DNA of 64,000 nt from Gemmatimonadaceae bacterium (lineage in GTDB: Bacteria > Gemmatimonadota > Gemmatimonadetes > Gemmatimonadales > Gemmatimonadaceae), in the NCBI GenBank assembly GCA_035606695.1, contig DATNEW010000026.1, positions 1-64,000 of the forward strand. Direction: 5' to 3'. Numbering within the stretch: the stretch's first letter is position 1; every line of letters starts with the position of its first letter. This document shows, piece after piece, positions 34,539 to 43,793 of this stretch. Made by a program: the position numbers and the translations under genes. Below the pieces are notes generated by a model that was not told the DNA's origin, did not search any database, and was given only the letters and a program-made list of their open reading frames with translations.

Positions 34539-35152
34539 TGACGGCATCACAGTTTCAAACGCTATTTCGCGCGATCGCGGCCGGCGACATCACGCATATC
34601 CACCGCCTGCTCGCCGCGGACCCTCGCCTCGTCGCGGAGCCAACGCCAACCGGCGCGTCACGAGCGGAGCCGGCTGCGTTCTATCTCGAGCGCATCGAGC
34701 ATTACGTCTACGCCGGCGACACGGCGCTTCATCTTGCCGCCGCGGCGTATCAAACGAGTCTTGCGTGCGATCTCCTGAAACGCGGAGCGCGGGTTGACGC
34801 AAAGAATCGGCGAGGGGCTGAGCCGCTTCACTATGCTTGCGACGGCAATCCGGGATCGAAGCGCTGGAATCCGGACGCCCAGGCAGCGACCATCGAGTGC
34901 TTGCTGTCGGCCGGCGCGAATCCAAACGCCGTCGACCGCGGCGGCGTTGCGCCGTTGCATCGCGCCGTGCGTACGCGTTGCGCCGCGGCGGTGCGCATAC
35001 TTCTCGAGCACGGAGCGAACGTCCGGCAATCGACCGGGCGCGGATCGACCCCGATGGATCTGGCTCTTCGGACGACCGGACGGGGCGGCAGCGGCAGTAG
35101 TGAAGCGCGCGCACAGCAGGCGGAGATCGTTCGACTTCTCGCCGGAAACTGA
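34538..35152 (+). CDS. Ankyrin-repeat protein
   Basis: 204 residues. At least four ankyrin units: FRAIAAGDITHIHRLLAADP, GDTALHLAAAAYQTSLACDL, LLSAGANPNAVDRGGVAPLH, RAVRTRCAAAVRILLEHGAN, each with the L-H-x-A-x-x and G-A helices. A protein-interaction scaffold; the partner is unknown. Last of a coupled four-gene run with DUF1697, flavin-binding and zinc-ribbon proteins. Confidence 0.88.
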   Translation: MTASQFQTLFRAIAAGDITHIHRLLAADPRLVAEPTPTGASRAEPAAFYLERIEHYVYAGDTALHLAAAAYQTSLACDLLKRGARVDAKNRRGAEPLHYACDGNPGSKRWNPDAQAATIECLLSAGANPNAVDRGGVAPLHRAVRTRCAAAVRILLEHGANVRQSTGRGSTPMDLALRTTGRGGSGSSEARAQQAEIVRLLAGN

Positions 35153-35300
35153 CGTGACACACTCCGCGGCATTCGGTGCCAGGCCTCGTTCGTTCACGAC
35201 GATCGCTTGTCGAACGGTTTTTGTCCGATGTCGTTGCCACGCGGGGGCCCCGTAAGCAAAAACTCACAGGCACACCAATTTCAACCAAACCGAGCGGCTC

Positions 35301-35768
35301 ATGCCGAACGACCTCCTCAAGAAGATGGTTGATCAAAACCGGATGACGAGCGCGTACTCGTTCGACCGGATCACCGACGACAATGCCTCCACGAGATTGA
35401 CGCCGAGCGCCGCATCGATCGGATTCATCTTTCGGCACATCGCCGAAACGATCAACCTGTTTTGCCAGTTCCTCGGCGTCCCGACGGATGTTCAAAACAC
35501 GACGATCGGCCGGACGGATGAAGGGCAGGGCACGGACATTCAACAGAGCCGCCGGCTCGTCGAGGAAGGGTTTGCAAAACTCTATACACTCGTCGAGACA
35601 CGCCCCGATGACTATTGGGGCGGCGACATCGAGACGCCATTTTTCGGGACCATTCCGCGAATTCGACTGTTCGCGCATACGCTCTTTCACAACTCGCATC
35701 ACGCGGGGCAGATCGCGTTGACCTTGTCGCGAGGAAGTAAACCGGAGTCGGGAGACCCCAAACAGTGA
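35301..35768 (+). CDS. DinB/YfiT-like metal-binding protein
   Basis: 155 residues. Four-helix DinB fold with His ligands in FIFRHIAETINLF and HTLFHNSHHAGQIALTL. Many family members are thiol transferases or stress proteins. GTG of the next gene overlaps its stop. Good AT-rich leader upstream (AATTTCAACCAAACCG). Confidence 0.85.
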   Translation: MPNDLLKKMVDQNRMTSAYSFDRITDDNASTRLTPSAASIGFIFRHIAETINLFCQFLGVPTDVQNTTIGRTDEGQGTDIQQSRRLVEEGFAKLYTLVETRPDDYWGGDIETPFFGTIPRIRLFAHTLFHNSHHAGQIALTLSRGSKPESGDPKQ

Positions 35769-36616
35769 GCGGCGCGCGTCTAGCGGGACTGTCGAGCATC
35801 GCGTTTGCGATACTGTTCATCCTCGAGCCGCGCGAGGCTCGCGCGCAAGCGGCATTTGCGCCACCTGAGACGGTCGTCGTGAACAGCGGCGGCCTCCGTC
35901 TCAAGGCGCTACTCTGGCGCCCGAGCGGCCCCGGTCCGTTTCCCGCGGTCGTGTTCAATCACGGCGAGGCGCCGCAGGCCATGACCGCCGCGCAAGCCGA
36001 GACCGTCATCCGGTCCGCGTTGGGTCCCGCGTTTCAACGGCACGGTTACCTGTTGCTCGCGCCCTTTCGGCGCGGCGAAGGATTGTCGCGCGGTGAAGGT
36101 ACGTCCATCCAGGAAGCTGTCGCGAAACGCGCGGCGGCCGCGACGGACTCGGGCACCCTGCACGATTCCTTGCTCGCGACCGAGCAGCTCGATGACGTGC
36201 GCGCCGCGATCGCATATGTCAGAACCCGCCCCGATGTGAATCGCGATCGCGTCAGCGTCGCCGGGCATTCACAAGGTGGCGTGCTCGCGATTCTGGCGGG
36301 CGCCCGCGACAGCACGCTCTACAGCGTTCTCGATTTCGCAGGTGCCGAGCGAGGCTGGAATTTCCCGTCGATTCGCCGCTTGCTCACGGACGCCGTCGGG
36401 CGGCTGAACGTCCCGCTGCTGATGGTGCACGCCGCGAACGGCAATCCACAGCCCGGCATCGCAATGCACGAAGCGTTGAAGGCGCGCGGAAGACCGAGCC
36501 GCCTTCTGGTGTATCCGCCGTTCGGCAGTACGTTCGAGGAAGCACACCGGTTCGTGCTCCTTGCCATCCCGAAATGGGAGACCGATGTGTTCGCGTTCCT
36601 GGAGCATCGATCGTGA
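35765..36616 (+). CDS. Secreted alpha/beta hydrolase (dienelactone-hydrolase-like)
   Basis: 283 residues with a signal peptide (ends near REARAQ). Oxyanion strand FPAVVFNHGEAPQAM, nucleophile elbow VAGHSQGGVLAILAGAR, acid region MVHAANGNPQPGIAM (probably Asn replaces the usual Asp), and catalytic His in EEAHRFVLLA. A periplasmic esterase or peptidase; substrate unknown. It starts within the DinB stop and ends within the GTGA of a VOC remnant. Confidence 0.8.
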   Translation: MSGARLAGLSSIAFAILFILEPREARAQAAFAPPETVVVNSGGLRLKALLWRPSGPGPFPAVVFNHGEAPQAMTAAQAETVIRSALGPAFQRHGYLLLAPFRRGEGLSRGEGTSIQEAVAKRAAAATDSGTLHDSLLATEQLDDVRAAIAYVRTRPDVNRDRVSVAGHSQGGVLAILAGARDSTLYSVLDFAGAERGWNFPSIRRLLTDAVGRLNVPLLMVHAANGNPQPGIAMHEALKARGRPSRLLVYPPFGSTFEEAHRFVLLAIPKWETDVFAFLEHRS

Positions 36617-36852
36617 CGTTTCGCGCGTTCGGCGAGCTCGTTGCGTTCGGCGCCACGACCGATGGCGGTCGTGCCGCCGACTTTGTACGAGACTGTTGGT
36701 CGAGGAGCTCGGGCGATATGGCAACGCCGGAGTGCTATCCATGGCTCGATCAGGACCCGGCCGGCGTGTGGCAGGCGCCGAGTGGCGCGCGGGTCGCGTG
36801 GTTGAAGGATCCGGATGGCAATCTGTTGTCGGTGGCACAGTATCCGGAGTAG
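36613..36852 (+). pseudogene. VOC (glyoxalase) family remnant
   Basis: 79 codons. The ends fit a VOC-type dioxygenase/glyoxalase: GELVAFGATTDGGRAADF at the front and GVWQAPSGARVAWLKDPDGN, LLSVAQYPE at the end. The usual length is about 120 residues, so the middle is missing. In the neighbouring frame the bases before 36722 read LLVEELGRYG, which matches the lost loop, showing that a deletion plus a frame change happened. Confidence 0.65.
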
Positions 36853-36955
36853 GCGGAATACCAGAACTGTAATGAAGCGCCGAACGCTTTCGGCGAATGA
36901 GGGGTCGAACAGCTATCGCCGGTCGCACCCCTCCTTCAATCCGCCGGAACGGACC

Positions 36956-38074
36956 ATGATGAAGATGCTCCTGTGCTCGGTCGCGCTCACCCTCGCCTGC
37001 GCCGCGTCAATGCCAGCGCAGGATCTGACCTGTCGCGGAGTCGCGTACGACGTGCCGGGCTTGAACGACGGTGTGATCAGCCTGGACATGCGTCGCCGGG
37101 ACGGCGAATGGAAACCGATTCACGGACGCATCGGCGATGCGGGCTCCCTGCATCCAACGTCGACCGTCACCCGGCACGACTCGCTGATCGTGGTCTTCGA
37201 CGAGCTGCACGCCACGTTCGCCGGGCCGCTGACTGGGAACCAAAACGTGATCCGCGGCGCATGGACGAAGGGCGGAACGCGTATGCCGCTGAATGTTCGG
37301 TGTCGAGCCGATGCGCCGGTTCTCGACACGACGCATCACACGGTTCGCTATGTGGCTGTCGAGAAGGGTGTGCAGCTCGAAGTGCTCGACTGGGGAGGCA
37401 CCGGACGACCGGTCGTGCTGCTTCATGGTTTGAATGCCACCGCGCACGTGTTCGACGAGTTCGCGCCGGTGCTCGCGAAGGAGTATCACGTTTATGGCAT
37501 CACGCGCCGAGGTTCCGGCCGATCGAGCATGCCGGACAGCGGCTACTCGTTCAATCGCAAAGGTGATGACGTGGTGGCGGTACTCGACTCGCTGCACCTC
37601 GCCCAGCCGGTGCTGGTCGGCCATTCCGCTGGCGGCGGGCCATTGAGCTCGGTCGGATCTCGCTATCCCAAACGCGTCGCAGGATTGGTGTATCTCGACG
37701 CGGCGTATCCGAACGCGTGGATCGACACGTCGCGGCTGAAGCTCGATTCCGGTTTGACGGCCGATGATCTCCCGAAGTGTCCATGCTCCCCCATCGAGCA
37801 AGCCGAGTCGGAGCCGACGGTCAAACACTTCGACCTGCCGCTGCCGGTGCTCGCGATCTACGCGATGCAGCCGGACTGGGAGACGAGAACGTTCGATAGC
37901 CGGGCACCCGACTGGACGCCCGCGGCGCAATCGCGAGAGTTCGAGCGCGGCGTGCCGACGGCGCGCGTCGTGCGCATTCCCAACGCGACGCACGAGGTCT
38001 ATCGATCGAATCAGGCGCACGTGCTGGAGGAGATGCGAAAATTCATTCGGTCGCTGCCGCCGGTGAAACCATAA
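36956..38074 (+). CDS. Secreted alpha/beta hydrolase
   Basis: 372 residues from ATGATG, signal peptide ending near MPAQ. A beta-rich N-terminal part of about 120 residues (CRGVAYDVPGLNDGVISLDM, LIVVFDELHATFAGPL) precedes the hydrolase fold: GRPVVLLHGLNATAHVFDEF, nucleophile VLVGHSAGGGPLSSVGSRYP, acid in IYAMQPDW region and His in PNATHEVYRS. The N-terminal portion has no known family and may bind substrate or anchor the enzyme. Confidence 0.82.
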   Translation: MMKMLLCSVALTLACAASMPAQDLTCRGVAYDVPGLNDGVISLDMRRRDGEWKPIHGRIGDAGSLHPTSTVTRHDSLIVVFDELHATFAGPLTGNQNVIRGAWTKGGTRMPLNVRCRADAPVLDTTHHTVRYVAVEKGVQLEVLDWGGTGRPVVLLHGLNATAHVFDEFAPVLAKEYHVYGITRRGSGRSSMPDSGYSFNRKGDDVVAVLDSLHLAQPVLVGHSAGGGPLSSVGSRYPKRVAGLVYLDAAYPNAWIDTSRLKLDSGLTADDLPKCPCSPIEQAESEPTVKHFDLPLPVLAIYAMQPDWETRTFDSRAPDWTPAAQSREFERGVPTARVVRIPNATHEVYRSNQAHVLEEMRKFIRSLPPVKP

Positions 38075-38147
38075 CTGGCGTCACTTCCGGTTCTCGCCGT
38101 ATGGCTCATAGCTTTGGGAGCATCCCCCGAAGCCTCGCCGCACTACC

Positions 38148-38408
38148 ATGCTCTTCATGATCATCGAGCACTTCCACGACGGCGACCCACGCCCCGTCTA
38201 CGCGCGGTTCCGCGAGCGCGGCCGGCTCGCGCCCGAGGGCCTTCGCTACGTCAACAGCTGGGTCACGAGCGATTTGACGCGCTGCTACCAAGTCATGGAA
38301 TGTGACGATCGCTCGCTGCTCGACCAATGGATCGCGGCGTGGGATGATATTGTTCAGTTCGAGGTTCACCCTGTCATCACGTCGGCCGAGGCCGCGGCGA
38401 GGGCATGA
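38148..38408 (+). CDS. DUF3303 family protein
   Basis: 86 residues: MLFMIIEHFHDGDPRPVYAR, LRYVNSWVTSDLTRCYQVME, DDIVQFEVHPVITSAEA. A small ferredoxin-like-fold family without known function. Alone on its transcript. Confidence 0.85.
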   Translation: MLFMIIEHFHDGDPRPVYARFRERGRLAPEGLRYVNSWVTSDLTRCYQVMECDDRSLLDQWIAAWDDIVQFEVHPVITSAEAAARA

Positions 38409-38467
38409 TCTAGGCGCGAGAGCTTGATCTCCGCCCGCACCTCGGCCTGACTATTCAGAGAACTCTC

Positions 38468-38908
38468 ATGACCGAGTGGCAGCCATACCGCGAGCCGATT
38501 CGTGTAACGCTCCTCCGAACGCTGAGCATCGCTCTCGTCGCGGGGGCGATCGTATCGATGTCGACGGGCGGCCTCAAACGATGGCCCATCCTCACGGTCC
38601 TGATGCTCTGGCCGTCATTTGGCGGGCACTGGATCGACCTCTTTTTTCTCAACGTGCTTCGGTCGCAGCTTCCTGCGCGTCGCGCGGCCCAACGACTCGC
38701 GAGAGTCGCGGTGTGGTTCGTCGGCGGCGTGATCCTCGCCGCGGGCGTACAGCTGACGGCGCGGCTGCTGTTCGAGCGGCCGCGGCTGGCATGGCTGACC
38801 TGGGCGACCGCGGGCGCGGCGGGCGCAGCGTTCGTCGCCATCGAGCTCGTCGCGCACGCGGCGCTGCATCTTCGCGGCCGAGCGAGCTTTTATGATGGAC
38901 ACGGGTGA
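38468..38908 (+). CDS. Small membrane protein
   Basis: 146 residues with three to four hydrophobic helices (TLLRTLSIALVAGAIVSM, ILTVLMLWPSFGGHWIDLFF, VAVWFVGGVILAAGVQLTAR, WATAGAAGAAFVAIELVAHA). Charged loops are basic, compatible with a cytosolic N-terminus. No family assigned. Confidence 0.6.
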   Translation: MTEWQPYREPIRVTLLRTLSIALVAGAIVSMSTGGLKRWPILTVLMLWPSFGGHWIDLFFLNVLRSQLPARRAAQRLARVAVWFVGGVILAAGVQLTARLLFERPRLAWLTWATAGAAGAAFVAIELVAHAALHLRGRASFYDGHG

Positions 38909-38917
38909 CGCTCGAAT

Positions 38918-39286
38918 ATGGGATTACTCGATGAATGGAGCCGGCGCGCACTCCAGCGCCGCGAGGGGAAGGTCGAGTTCCTCGGCGAACAGAGCGGGTC
39001 GGTCGAGGATACGTTCAAGCGCGATCTGATTTTCGAGTTCGCGACACGGCCGGATATTCGCCGCGCTTACCTCGCGCGCGCCGGCTTCGAGTCGCTGAGC
39101 GAACCGTCGATTGCGCTGTGCATCGTGTCGGCTCGCCCCGACGATCGATCGCTGGTCGTACGGGTGGGCGAGATCGCCAAGCGTCGCTTCGCGAAAGACG
39201 TCGCGCTGGACATTCTGTTCCTGACTCCGGAGCAGGACGTGGACATCAAGCGCGTGTGTTCGCCGTTTTACCGCGGCCCGGCGTAG
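38918..39286 (+). CDS. SseB C-terminal domain protein
   Basis: 122 residues: FKRDLIFEFATRPDIRRAYL, LCIVSARPDDRSLVVRVG, VALDILFLTPEQDVDIKRVC, SPFYR. Matches the C-terminal domain of the enhanced serine-sensitivity protein SseB. Function unknown. 9 bp after the preceding membrane-protein gene, likely co-transcribed. Confidence 0.75.
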   Translation: MGLLDEWSRRALQRREGKVEFLGEQSGSVEDTFKRDLIFEFATRPDIRRAYLARAGFESLSEPSIALCIVSARPDDRSLVVRVGEIAKRRFAKDVALDILFLTPEQDVDIKRVCSPFYRGPA

Positions 39287-39339
39287 CTGCAACTTGGAGC
39301 GGCTCGAGGGTTATAAGCCGTCACACTTTTCGTGAAGCG

Positions 39340-40023
39340 ATGATGACACAACCTCCGGACCATCCTGAACGTGTGGGGGAAGCGATCGCGCAACACCTCC
39401 TCGCGCGCGCCGCTACACTGGACACCGACGGGTTCAGTCTCGACCAGTTGCGCCAAGCCGCCGCCGAAGCAGGCATCTCCACCGCGGCATTCGACGCGGC
39501 CGTCGCAGAATGGCGTGCGAGGAGTCGGTCATCGTCGCGGCCGACGCTCGAAAAGCGCCTGACAGGCGCGTTGCTGCGGAACGCGGTGAGTTTCGCGGCT
39601 ACGTGGGTGGCAATGACCGCGCTGATCAGTCTGCAGCGGCTGATTGTTGGACCGGCAGTCATGCCGGACCTGATAATCATCACCAGCTTGGCGGCGGGCG
39701 CCATAATTTCCACGCGCCTTCGCGCACGAGTCGCGACCATCCTCCTCGGCGGACTTGCGGTGTCGCAGGGCGCCGAATTGCTGATGGCCCTCGCGTCGGG
39801 GAGGCCCGAGATCCACGGCTTTGGCGCGCACATGGCATTGATGATCGCCGGTGTGGCCGGGGTTGGCATTGGGATTCGGCTCTCTCGGCAGTCGACGCCT
39901 GAGGAGTCGGGCGACCGTTGGGAGGAGGACGTCGCCGGTTCGATACCCGACGATGCCCGATCGCGCCCAGCGAGCCACGAAGATATCAGAGCTGAAATGA
40001 GAGTTATAGAAGCACTTGCCTGA
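39340..40023 (+). CDS. Membrane protein of unknown function
   Basis: 227 residues. N-terminal soluble helix bundle (AIAQHLLARAATLDTDGFSL, AGISTAAFDAAVAEWR), then four membrane helices in two hairpins (AVSFAATWVAMTALISLQRL, LIIITSLAAGAIIS; ATILLGGLAVSQGAELLMAL, HMALMIAGVAGVGIGIRLS) and an acidic tail. The layout recalls 2TM-domain proteins from other bacteria. No assignment. Confidence 0.6.
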   Translation: MMTQPPDHPERVGEAIAQHLLARAATLDTDGFSLDQLRQAAAEAGISTAAFDAAVAEWRARSRSSSRPTLEKRLTGALLRNAVSFAATWVAMTALISLQRLIVGPAVMPDLIIITSLAAGAIISTRLRARVATILLGGLAVSQGAELLMALASGRPEIHGFGAHMALMIAGVAGVGIGIRLSRQSTPEESGDRWEEDVAGSIPDDARSRPASHEDIRAEMRVIEALA

Positions 40024-40040
40024 AGATCGTCATCCTAGAC

Positions 40041-40556
40041 TTGCACCGCATCGTGAGCGCCATCCGCCGCTGCCGCGCCGACGAACAGCCGACCATTCTC
40101 GCCATCATCAACGCCGCCGCCGAGCGATACCGCGGTGTCATTGCGGCCGATTGCTGGCACGAGCCGTACATGCCTGCCGAGCAGCTTGCGCGCGACATGA
40201 GCGCGGGCGTGAGCTTCTGGGGCTACGAGGATGCTGACGGCGAGCTGGCTGGCGTCATGGGCGTACAGCCCGTGCTGGATGTGACGCTCATCCGGCACGC
40301 GTACGTGAGGTCGGATCGTCAAGGGAAGGGCATTGGAGGCATGCTGCTGCGCCATCTCGAGACGCTCACCGATCAGCGTATTCTGATCGGAACGTGGGCG
40401 GCCGCGAGGTGGGCGATTCGCTTTTACGAGTCGCACGGCTACGCGATGGTCCCCGCGACTGAGACGCCGGCGCTGCTCGGGAAGTATTGGGACATCCCGC
40501 CGCGCCAGGTCGAAACGTCCGTCGTGCTGGCGAAGCCGGCGCGGGGATGGTCTTAG
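40041..40556 (+). CDS. GNAT-family N-acetyltransferase
   Basis: 171 residues from TTG. CoA-binding region: ELAGVMGVQPVLDVTLIRHA, YVRSDRQGKGIGGMLLRHLE, AIRFYESHGYAMVP. Strong Q/R-x-x-G-x-G/A loop. Starts 18 bp after the preceding gene. Substrate unknown. Confidence 0.87.
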   Translation: MHRIVSAIRRCRADEQPTILAIINAAAERYRGVIAADCWHEPYMPAEQLARDMSAGVSFWGYEDADGELAGVMGVQPVLDVTLIRHAYVRSDRQGKGIGGMLLRHLETLTDQRILIGTWAAARWAIRFYESHGYAMVPATETPALLGKYWDIPPRQVETSVVLAKPARGWS

Positions 40557-40562
40557 GCGGCG

Positions 40563-41105
40563 ATGCGTGCCTTTGTGCTGCTGTTATGTGCCATTGCGAG
40601 CGGCGTTGGCTGCGTACATCGAGTGAGCTCCGGCAGCGATCGCGTATTTGAATATTCTCATGTAGCGTTTAGCGGCTCCGCGACAATCGAATCGCCGCCG
40701 AACGGCGAATCAAAGCTGGTCGTGTTCGCGCGCCTTCGTAACCTGACGGACACGACGATCATGGTCGAGTCCAGCGTCAGCGATTGTGAGCCGCCGATCG
40801 TATTCGTCAATACGGTCACGAACCATCGATTTGTCTGGGGGCACGTTGCGTGGCGTCGACAGCACGTGCCGGTCGCGCCGCCGCTGAGCGTTGTGTGCGT
40901 GGGGACCGACTTGATCGTAACGCTTCGGCCTCGCGGTGACGGTGAGCTCGGGCGGCAGGGCTACCCTGTTCGCATGATCCGCGGCGACTCGATACCTGCT
41001 GGGAGATATGTGATCGGGATTCCGGTTCACATCGATCGCTGGGAGAATGGCTTCGTTCGCGACGATACACTCCGCATCTGGTCCCAGCCGAGCGTACTTC
41101 CGTAG
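40563..41105 (+). CDS. Lipoprotein of unknown function
   Basis: 180 residues, lipobox ASGVGC (Cys 17). Mature part is beta-rich: LVVFARLRNLTDTTIMVESS, FVWGHVAWRRQHVPVAPPL, DLIVTLRPRGDG, IPAGRYVIGIPVHIDRW, a pattern of an immunoglobulin-like sandwich with a disulfide (SDCEPP, VVCVG). Function unknown. Confidence 0.65.
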   Translation: MRAFVLLLCAIASGVGCVHRVSSGSDRVFEYSHVAFSGSATIESPPNGESKLVVFARLRNLTDTTIMVESSVSDCEPPIVFVNTVTNHRFVWGHVAWRRQHVPVAPPLSVVCVGTDLIVTLRPRGDGELGRQGYPVRMIRGDSIPAGRYVIGIPVHIDRWENGFVRDDTLRIWSQPSVLP

Positions 41106-41181
41106 TCCCATCACGCATCGCTACGTTCGTGAACATTCTACTTCACCACGACCGCTCGGCCGCTCATTCACCGGGCTTCCG

Positions 41182-41682
41182 ATGGCACACGTAACGGGTC
41201 TGTTCTGGCGCGCCCTTGCCGCGTTTCTGATTCTTCCCGCGACAATCGGCTTGGTCATCCCCTGGCTCCTGGCGCCGCCCGGTGTGCCGATTCACGCGAC
41301 CGGAATTTTCATCCTGATCGCGGGATCACTCTTGCTGCTCTCGTGCGTCCGCGAATTTTACGTGGCGGGACGGGGCACGCTCGCGCCGTGGGCACCTCCC
41401 CGGCAGGTCGTCACGAGCGGGCCGTATCGATTCTCGAGAAACCCGATGTACATCGGCGTCGTACTCGTTCTCGTCGGCTGGGCTATCGCGTTTCAGTCTG
41501 CGACGCTAGGGATCTACGCCGCGTGCATCACCATTGCGTTTCATTTGCGCGTGCTGACCTACGAGGAGCCGTGGCTCATGCGAACGCACGAGCGCGAGTG
41601 GCTCGCGTATCGCGCTCGGGTGCCGCGATGGTTGGGATGGCGAGCCATGCGACGCATTAAAGATTCTGAACGAACGACATGA
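41182..41682 (+). CDS. ICMT-like membrane methyltransferase family
   Basis: 166 residues, four membrane helices, C-terminal SAM motif: VTSGPYRFSRNPMYIGVVLV, then EEPWLMRTHEREWLAYRARV. Smaller than the relative at 25197. Likely methylates a lipid or other hydrophobic compound. Stop overlaps the ATG of the Nif3-like gene. Confidence 0.85.
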   Translation: MAHVTGLFWRALAAFLILPATIGLVIPWLLAPPGVPIHATGIFILIAGSLLLLSCVREFYVAGRGTLAPWAPPRQVVTSGPYRFSRNPMYIGVVLVLVGWAIAFQSATLGIYAACITIAFHLRVLTYEEPWLMRTHEREWLAYRARVPRWLGWRAMRRIKDSERTT

Positions 41683-42593
41683 CCGCACTCACGCAGATCG
41701 TCCATGCGCTCGATGAATTCTTCGACGTTCCGAATTCGGGCGCCGATCCCGCGTTCTCGCGCTTCCTGCCCGCGGTCTATGGAGCGGCGCCGCGTCCCTG
41801 GACCTCGTGGGTCGAATCCGCATTCGCCACACACTTCAATGGCCTGATGCTGCGCGGTGATGAGACCGTCCGCACCGTGTTCCTCGCCGCGTTTCCCAGC
41901 GAGCACGTCCTCGACGCACTTCTCGATCGCGCCGAGTCGGGCGACCTCCTGTTCGTGCATCATCCCATCGACTTGAAGTCGGGCGATCCGCGCGGCACCT
42001 GGGGCAACTTTTTCCAGCCAATCGCCGACGAAACACTCGCAGCCCTTCAGGCGAAGCGCGTGTCGATCTATTCGTGCCACGCGCCGCTCGACTATCACCC
42101 CACGCTCAACACGTCCGGCTCGATCGCGCGCGCACTTGGCGCCACTGTGACGGGTCATTTCTTTCCGTACGGCAGCGGTCACGCCGGCGTGATCGCGTCG
42201 ATGCCGTCGACCCCTGTCGAACTTCTACAGGAACGGTTGCGACATCTGTTCGGTGTTCCGTATCTTGACGCGGCCGGCGCACGCACGGCCGATATCGAAC
42301 GCCTCGCGATCGTCGCCGGTTCGGGAGACCGCGTCGACGAAATGCAAAACGCCGAACGACTCGGCGCCCAGGCCTACGTGACCGGCGAGATTCATTCACG
42401 AATCGATACCGAATACGGTCGTCGAAAGTTCGCCGCCGTCGAAGGCTTCGCCGAGTCGACGCGTATGGCGCTGTTCGGCGTGTCACACGCGGCGTCGGAG
42501 TTCCTCGTCATGGATCGTGAGATACAACCCTGGTTCACGGAACGCTTCGACGTCGCAACGGTTCCCCTGCGCGAGGAGCATTGGTGGCGATGA
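41679..42593 (+). CDS. Nif3-like dinuclear metal centre protein
   Basis: 304 residues. Conserved metal ligands appear in LLFVHHPIDLKSGD, YSCHAPLDYHPTLNTSG, YVTGEIHSRIDTEYG and MALFGVSHAASEFLVM. The protein belongs to the Nif3/YqfO family of hydrolase-like metalloproteins of unsettled function. A long N-terminal part (about 80 residues) replaces the first ligand region of typical family members. Coupled to the methyltransferase and to the following DUF998 protein by overlaps. Confidence 0.8.
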   Translation: MTALTQIVHALDEFFDVPNSGADPAFSRFLPAVYGAAPRPWTSWVESAFATHFNGLMLRGDETVRTVFLAAFPSEHVLDALLDRAESGDLLFVHHPIDLKSGDPRGTWGNFFQPIADETLAALQAKRVSIYSCHAPLDYHPTLNTSGSIARALGATVTGHFFPYGSGHAGVIASMPSTPVELLQERLRHLFGVPYLDAAGARTADIERLAIVAGSGDRVDEMQNAERLGAQAYVTGEIHSRIDTEYGRRKFAAVEGFAESTRMALFGVSHAASEFLVMDREIQPWFTERFDVATVPLREEHWWR

Positions 42594-43255
42594 TGTGGCG
42601 CCGTACATGGTGCACGGTCGGCGGCTCCATCGCCCTGGCGACCGGCTCCGCGCTTCGGTACCCCGGCGGTACCGCGCGCGACCCCACGAGGCTGCACTAT
42701 TCGCTTTCACAGAACTTTCTCAGCGATCTCGGAATGACGGTCGCATACGATCACGCGCCCAATCGGCTCGGCGCGACGCTGTTCGTGGCGAGCCTGCTGC
42801 TGCTCGTCGCCGGATTGGGGACGTGCCTCGTATCGATCGTTCGAACGCTCCTCAACGATGCGGGAGCGCGCCGGTGGGCGCGAATGGCCGGCGTGTTCGC
42901 CGCGCTCGCGTGCGCGGGATTCACGGGGGTCGCGGTCACGCCGGAGAACCGCGTGATGCCGATCCACGCCGGCTTCACCCGGTGGGCGTGGCGCATGGTT
43001 CCGCTCGCGGCCGCGTTTCTCGCGCTCGCGTCGCGTCAGTCCAAGATGTTTCGCGGTCGCGTCGCGATCACGTGGGCCATCGCCGCCATCGCGCTCGCCG
43101 GGTACGTCGCGGTGATGGTGTGGGGACCACGCGTTTCCGAGCCACACGGCCTCGTCGTGCAAGTGATTGCGCAGAAGGCGGCAACCGTCGCGCTCATTGC
43201 CGCGTTCCTCATCGTCGTGCGCGACACCGAAACGATTCTTCACGCCCGGGCGTAA
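42590..43255 (+). CDS. DUF998-like membrane protein
   Basis: 221 residues, six membrane helices. Family mark near the start: LHYSLSQNFLSDLGMTVAYD, followed by LFVASLLLLVAGLGTCLVSI, GVFAALACAGFTGVAVTPEN. ATG overlaps the Nif3-like stop (ATGATG); GTG 42584 would be an alternative. Confidence 0.7.
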   Translation: MMWRRTWCTVGGSIALATGSALRYPGGTARDPTRLHYSLSQNFLSDLGMTVAYDHAPNRLGATLFVASLLLLVAGLGTCLVSIVRTLLNDAGARRWARMAGVFAALACAGFTGVAVTPENRVMPIHAGFTRWAWRMVPLAAAFLALASRQSKMFRGRVAITWAIAAIALAGYVAVMVWGPRVSEPHGLVVQVIAQKAATVALIAAFLIVVRDTETILHARA

Positions 43256-43304
43256 TACGAGTGGCGGGTCCGCGGAGCCGAGTCGTTTGGACACGGAGGA
43301 GCGA

Positions 43305-43763
43305 ATGGGCGAGACACGTCGTTATCGCGGTCTGGTTCGCATCAGTCTGACGGCAGGCGTTGCGCTATCCGCGGTCGCCGTGAGCTTCTTTGTCGTGGGA
43401 CTCGCGAGCGGACTCGTTCCCGCGTCCGTCTTCGGACCGCGCGAGGTCGTCGCGATCGCGGTCCGAGCGTTTTGCGCCGGCGTGGTCGCGGGCGGACTGT
43501 TCTCGGCGTTTGCGATGCGCGGCGGACGAGGACACACTCTGGCGACGCTGTCCACGTGGCGCGTGGCGCTCTGGGGCGCGCTCGCCACCGGAAGCATTCC
43601 GCTGCTTCAGGCGTTGGGCGGCATGGGATCCGTTCCGCTGTCCGTTCTCGCCGCGGCGACCGCGCTTGCCGGCATCGGCGGTGGTGTCGCCAGCGCATTG
43701 ATGTTGCGACTCGCTCGTCGCTCGACGCAACGACTCGCCGAAGCGGAGTTTGTAAAACTCTAA
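43305..43763 (+). CDS. Small membrane protein
   Basis: 152 residues; four membrane helices (ISLTAGVALSAVAVSFFVVG, IAVRAFCAGVVAGGLFSAFA, VALWGALATGSIPLLQAL, SVLAAATALAGIGGGVASAL). Strong ribosome site (GGAGGAG). Ends 30 bp before the MerR gene. No family assigned. Confidence 0.6.
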   Translation: MGETRRYRGLVRISLTAGVALSAVAVSFFVVGLASGLVPASVFGPREVVAIAVRAFCAGVVAGGLFSAFAMRGGRGHTLATLSTWRVALWGALATGSIPLLQALGGMGSVPLSVLAAATALAGIGGGVASALMLRLARRSTQRLAEAEFVKL

Positions 43764-43793
43764 TGGCAACGAGTCTCGTTCGACGCGGTCAAT

